Source of the DNA: Chrysoperla carnea | Taxonomy: Eukaryota > Arthropoda > Insecta > Neuroptera > Chrysopidae | Length of the DNA stretch: 64,000 bases | Reading direction: 5' to 3' | NCBI RefSeq assembly: GCF_905475395.1 | Contig: NC_058338.1 | Span: 90,877,435 to 90,941,434, forward strand | Shown: piece by piece, positions 60,212-64,000 of the stretch | Numbering within the stretch: position 1 is the first letter of the stretch | Layout: each line of letters opens with the position of its first letter | Position numbers and translations under genes: made by a program | The notes under the pieces: model-generated | The model's input: only the letters and a program-made list of their open reading frames with translations | The model's database searches: none | Told to the model about the DNA's origin: nothing

Positions 60212-60624
60212 TTAGACCATTAAGCACATAGACTGGGCATCGCCTATCTTTCCCTACAGTGAGAGGTGTGCCAACATCTGAGGTAATTGCTTGGGTCAGT
60301 TAGGGACATTTATTAAAAAAAATACATTTATCAAAAGAATATAGGGACATTTTATCAAGAAAACTTATATCGAATGTTAAATTTTCATTTCACAAAATGT
60401 TGACATAAAACATCGTGATTTAATTGAACTTTTTTGCTTTTTGATTTAAGAAAATACTTATCACGTATCACTTTACATTTTTCTTACGAATCTACAATGA
60501 CAAGTATGGCAACAATACTTTGTTTTGACATTTCTACACCGCCGGCATGATGGATTTGACCTTAGCAATTACCTCAGATGTGGCCACGCTTAAAATCCTT
60601 CAGTCTATGAAACTTAATGGTCTA
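60212..60624. mobile_element. 413-bp inverted-repeat MITE just upstream of exon 6b
   Basis: TTAGACCATTAAGCACATAG + ACTG (left) matches the inverse of CAGTCTATGAAACTTAATGG + TCTAA (right). Inner CCAACATCTGAGGTAATTGC and GCAATTACCTCAGATGTGG also pair. The TIRs are interrupted by small indels. Confidence 0.8.
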
Positions 60625-60793
60625 AGTTATTTAAATATCTTCTGGGTATAGGCAATAAATATAAATTGTATTTCCTATGATTAATACCAAATAAATATAA
60701 TAATTCTTCTAAACAATAATCAAATCAATCGGTGGGATGATTGTAATAATTTTTAATTATTCTAAAAGTAACTAATTAAATTTTTAACTTCAG

Positions 60794-61121
60794 ATTATTT
60801 ATAACAACATTTATAAGTGTGGCATTCGAGTTTGCCGTTGAATTAACTTACCCTGAGGCAGAAGCAAACGCTGTTGGTTTAATGGTGTCGTGTTCTCAAA
60901 CCACTGGTGTTTTGGGTATTCTTATATTTGGCGCAATTATCGAATATTATGGTGAATTTTGGTATCATGTCGGTTTATGTGCCTTTATATCGCTTAGTGT
61001 GATTTTAACACTAATGGTCAGCAATAAATTAAAAAGACAAGCTGTCGCTATAACGGAAAAAAAAGCATATGAATTAACAGCTGTTAGTGAACAAATGTTA
61101 AATGAGAAAATAAAAAAATGA
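60794..61121 (+). CDS. FLVCR-family alternative terminal exon 6b
   Basis: Preceded by an acceptor (TTTTTAACTTCAG), it begins in the same phase as exon 6a and is exactly the same length (328 bp), ending in TGA. The protein differs from 6a at roughly 21 of 108 positions by hand count and keeps LFITTFISVAFEFAVELTYP and SNKLKRQAVA. About 60 nt upstream of the exon are also alike in all copies ('taattattctaaaa.ta'). A following AATAAA-type signal lies at about 61126. Spliced after exon 5 it would give a 505-residue protein. It could instead be the remnant of a tandem gene duplicate whose first five exons are absent. Confidence 0.75.
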
Positions 61122-61397
61122 AATAATAAATAATATTTTTGTAATAATACAATTTATATTTATTTTAACTTCCTATTTTTTAAAGCATGAGCAATGAATC
61201 CAATAGCCATGAAAGCATAAATCCAACAATAACATATAATAAACTCGATAATCTATTTTAACGAAATGTGCTAAGCTGGATAAATCGCATCTTATCACTA
61301 AATCAAAATCGTATACGCTAGTAAAGTAAAACGCCATCTCCTGTTTAATTTTTTAAACAGTGGTTATTATTATTATAATAATTATATTATTAATTTG

Positions 61398-61534
61398 TAC
61401 AGGGTGTCCCCCATAAGTACAAAGCTTCTGATTGTGCATCGTGCATCGGTAAAAAAATGGAAGAGGACTTTTCGTCATAGAATTTTATTTTCTACCTGAT
61501 GCAAAAGCTTGGGGTACTTACGGGACACCCTGTA
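61398..61534. mobile_element. 137-bp MITE with TACAGGGTGTCCC ends
   Basis: TACAGGGTGTCCCCCATAAG + TAC (left) and GTACTTACGGGACACCCTGT + A (right) form terminal inverted repeats with one mismatch, flanked by T on each side. The CAGGGTGTCCC end is widespread in insect DNA transposons; the family is not determined. Confidence 0.8.
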
Positions 61535-61869
61535 TATACTTTACATAAACTTAATAATGATTATAGACATGGACACTATACAAAGATAATCAACTCAAAC
61601 GAGAGAATTGACAAAATTTGTCAACGAAATAGGATAAATTTTAGCGAAGTGCATTGCACGAAATAAATACGAACAGATGCGAACATACGAACGAAATACT
61701 ACATAAATGCGTTATATTTTAAAATTAAATTCGCGCCTTACTCTCTTTTCTCTATCACGATGCAAAAGGTATACTACTACCATATTTTTTAGACAGATAT
61801 TTGCTTACATGGAGTTGAGTGTCCTTGTACAGTGTCCATGATTACAGACGTAAAAATTAACTTACTTAC

Positions 61870-62014
61870 CCTTATGTACTGCTATAACCCACTTTTTTTT
61901 CTCCAATTCATGAGAATACCCAGGAAAACGGTAAAATTGCAATTCTGGATTGTTACTGGGTGTGTTTTCACAATTACTAACACAACACTTCCGATTTGAT
62001 TGTTTTTTACTCAT
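61870..62014 (-). CDS. THAP-domain first exon, orphan
   Basis: The 48 codons begin MSKKQSNRKCCVSNCENTPS and end KKKWVIAVHK at an AGG|GTAAGT donor (GT at 61869-61868). C-x4-C, the Phe-Pro turn (YRFPGYS) and the invariant Trp are those of a THAP finger; the C-x2-H half must be in a following exon. No such exon was seen leftward to 61122. It may belong to a gene with a distant exon, a broken gene, or a transposon-derived fragment. It lies antisense between terminal exons 6b and 6c of the transporter gene. Confidence 0.6.
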
Positions 62015-62329
62015 TTTATTGAATATTAAATCATTATTTAATTTCACTTGTCCAATGACTTTTTAGAGAGCTATCAATTTTGTATTTAAAAAAAAAATAC
62101 AAGTTGCCGCAAAAATATTTTTGGCAACAAAAAATTTTATATGTTTGCTAATATAGGAGTTCTAAGATACCGCTACCCTACAGGTCTGCATTTTTGTATT
62201 AGGATATTATGGGAGAGGTATCTGATGAATTTTCAGAATACCTCAAACATTTACCCAAAAATGTCTTATAACTCTCCTACCATTTTTACTAAACCATTGT
62301 TTACAAACATGTGAAATTTACAAAATTTA

Positions 62330-62665
62330 AAAAACCCCCGATAAATTTTTCGAGTTTGGAATTCTAAACTCGCACTTGAAACGTCTAAAAACAGTCTTCA
62401 TTAAATTAATCTTTTGTTTAGAGCCTTCTCCAAACTGAACCGATTTTGAGTATCAACGTCTATTTTTTAGTTGTTCCGGATACGAAACTGAACCCTAAAC
62501 TCACACTTGAAACATAGCTAAAAACACTTCCCGTTAAATTACCTTTCAAACGAAACAAAAAAATCCAAATCGTTTCATCCGTTTAGGAGCTACGATACCA
62601 CAGACAGGCAGACATAGTGGTCAAACTTATAACACCCCTTTTTTGGTTCGGGGGTTAAAAATAAA
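62330..62665 (-). repeat. Family-C repeat (inverted copy)
   Basis: Reads on the minus strand from CCCCGAACCAAAAAAGGGGT (62657) through 'gtttggagaaggctctaaac' to AACTCGAAAAATTTATCGGG. Another copy follows at 63415-63720 in the opposite orientation. Confidence 0.65.
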
Positions 62666-62883
62666 ACACGATTAACATTCCTGTCGATTTTTTTCAATTA
62701 GTGCATCCTGTACAATCGATGTCAAGAATGATCAGCCGAATGTTAGTATTTAAATATCATTTAAAAAGTTTTCCACATGTAGTCAGCTTAAGTACACATC
62801 CTGTATAATATGATATCTCAGCGGATGATTTTGATAATTTTAAATTATTCTAAAAGTAATTGATTCTATTTTTTTTACTTCAG

Positions 62884-63187
62884 GTTATTTATAACAACAT
62901 TTATAAGTGTGGCATACGAATATGCTGTTGAATTAACATATCCCGAACCAGAAGCAAATACTGCTGGTTTAATGTCTGCATTTTCTACATTCACTGGTGT
63001 ATTGGGCATTGTTTTATTTGGTGATATTATTGAATATTATGGTGAATTTTTGTATCATGTCATGTTGTGTGCGTTTATGATGATTAGCGTGATTTTATCA
63101 TTTTTAGTTAGTAATAAATTAAAACGACAAGCTGTCATTATACTCGAAAAGAAACAATATCAATTATCAGCTGGTAGTGAAAAATGA
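62884..63187 (+). CDS. FLVCR-family alternative terminal exon 6c
   Basis: Acceptor TTTTTTACTTCAG, same phase, 304 bp, stop TGA at 63185-63187. It encodes LFITTFISVAYEYAVELTYP and SNKLKRQAV but is more diverged in the last two membrane segments (GLMSAFSTFTGVLGIVLF, LCAFMMISVILSFLVS) and has a tail eight residues shorter. AATAAA is found at 63191 and 63212. Spliced after exon 5 it would give a 497-residue protein. The open frame through all three copies argues for use rather than decay. Confidence 0.75.
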
Positions 63188-64000
63188 TAAAATAAAAGAT
63201 TGAGTTCTCAAATAAAACCATGTTTTTTATTTAATCTACCCATTCAGCCAAAAGCTGAGCATTCACATGCCTTCTAATGCTTAAAATTATATAAATCTTC
63301 AACAATAGACAATGATTTTGTAAAAATAAATTTTATATGGATGAAGCAAAAATAATTAGACATAAAAAATGATAAGTTAAACTAACTCCGTAAATATCTC
63401 AATTTGCAAAAAAATCCTTTTTAACCCCCGAACTAAAAAAAGGGGTGTTATAAGTTTGACCGCTATGTGTGTGTGTATCTGTCTGACACAGACAGACGTC
63501 TGTGGCATCGTAGAGCCTAAACGAATGAACCGATTTTGATTATTTTTAGTTTGGTTCGGAGTTTATGATCTTCAAAATCGGCTCAGCTTGGAAAAAGCTA
63601 TAAAGGAAAAGGTAATTTAATCGACAGTGTTCTTAGATATGTTTCAAGTGCGAGTTTAGAGTTCCGTATTTTAAAATTTATTTAAATTTTGTAAATTTCA
63701 TTTGTAAGTAGATTTTTACCTCGAAGAAATTATCGTTTTAGATCGTGGGACACCACGGTTTTTTAAAATGATAAATAATACATACTTGAAACTTCGTAAG
63801 TGGCTTCCTTTTGACGAGTCTACCAAATTTTCCTCTACTATTTTTTTTGAAAAAGCTGTTTTTAAATGAGCATGATGACGTCATATTTGAGTTACTTTTC
63901 TGTAAAAACGCAGCAGGAAATTTGTCAAACACTAAGATCACTTGATAACATTAATAATGCCAACACTTTGGTGGCGCCATTGGTCGCCATATTGAATTTT
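63188..64000. repeat. Right edge: family-C repeat and unassigned sequence
   Basis: 63415-63720 is a plus-strand family-C copy starting at CCCCCGAACTAAAAAAAGG. The remaining sequence to 64000 shows no exon that I can support. Confidence 0.5.

Overview
The window is a 64 kb piece of an animal genome, most likely an insect. It is strongly AT-rich. Its genes have GT-AG introns, and the dispersed repeats with nested insertions are of insect type: hAT, Tigger/pogo, Helitron-like, several LINE clades and foldback MITEs. The order is not resolvable by eye. All calls come from reading the sequence and joining exons by hand. No alignment or search was run.

Layout, left to right. Minus strand: first coding exon of a very-long-chain 3-oxoacyl-CoA reductase (HSD17B12/let-767 type) at 267-423, the gene continuing off the left edge; an apparently complete FBXO9-type F-box gene at 11176-6092; and a complete three-exon retinol-dehydrogenase-like SDR gene at 20952-13951. 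The last SDR intron is 5.9 kb and holds a 30-bp minisatellite and a 981-bp perfect or near-perfect palindrome, possibly all inside one Helitron. Plus strand: a three-exon THAP-domain gene (22621-25087), a complete 22-exon XRN1/pacman gene (27212-46836; 1753 codons), and an FLVCR-family MFS transporter gene (52406 onward). A lone THAP first exon lies on the minus strand at 62014-61870, inside the transporter locus.

The genes do not form a pathway. XRN1 is the cytoplasmic 5'-3' exonuclease of mRNA decay. FBXO9 is an SCF ubiquitin-ligase subunit. The two dehydrogenases are ER lipid or retinoid enzymes, and FLVCR proteins carry choline/ethanolamine (earlier described as heme).

The most striking structures are: (1) the 3'-terminal coding exon of the FLVCR gene occurs three times in tandem (58253, 60794, 62884), each copy with its own acceptor, matching phase, intact frame and stop, which suggests alternative last exons; (2) two unrelated foldback elements (25408-25739 and 42107-42489) carry hammerhead-ribozyme-like motifs in their arms, the first flanked by an 11-bp target duplication; (3) the giant palindrome at 18223-19203; (4) the 30-bp/480-bp higher-order minisatellite; (5) nested and dated insertions with exact target duplications (hAT, a 1.19-kb foldback, and a 5'-truncated LINE).
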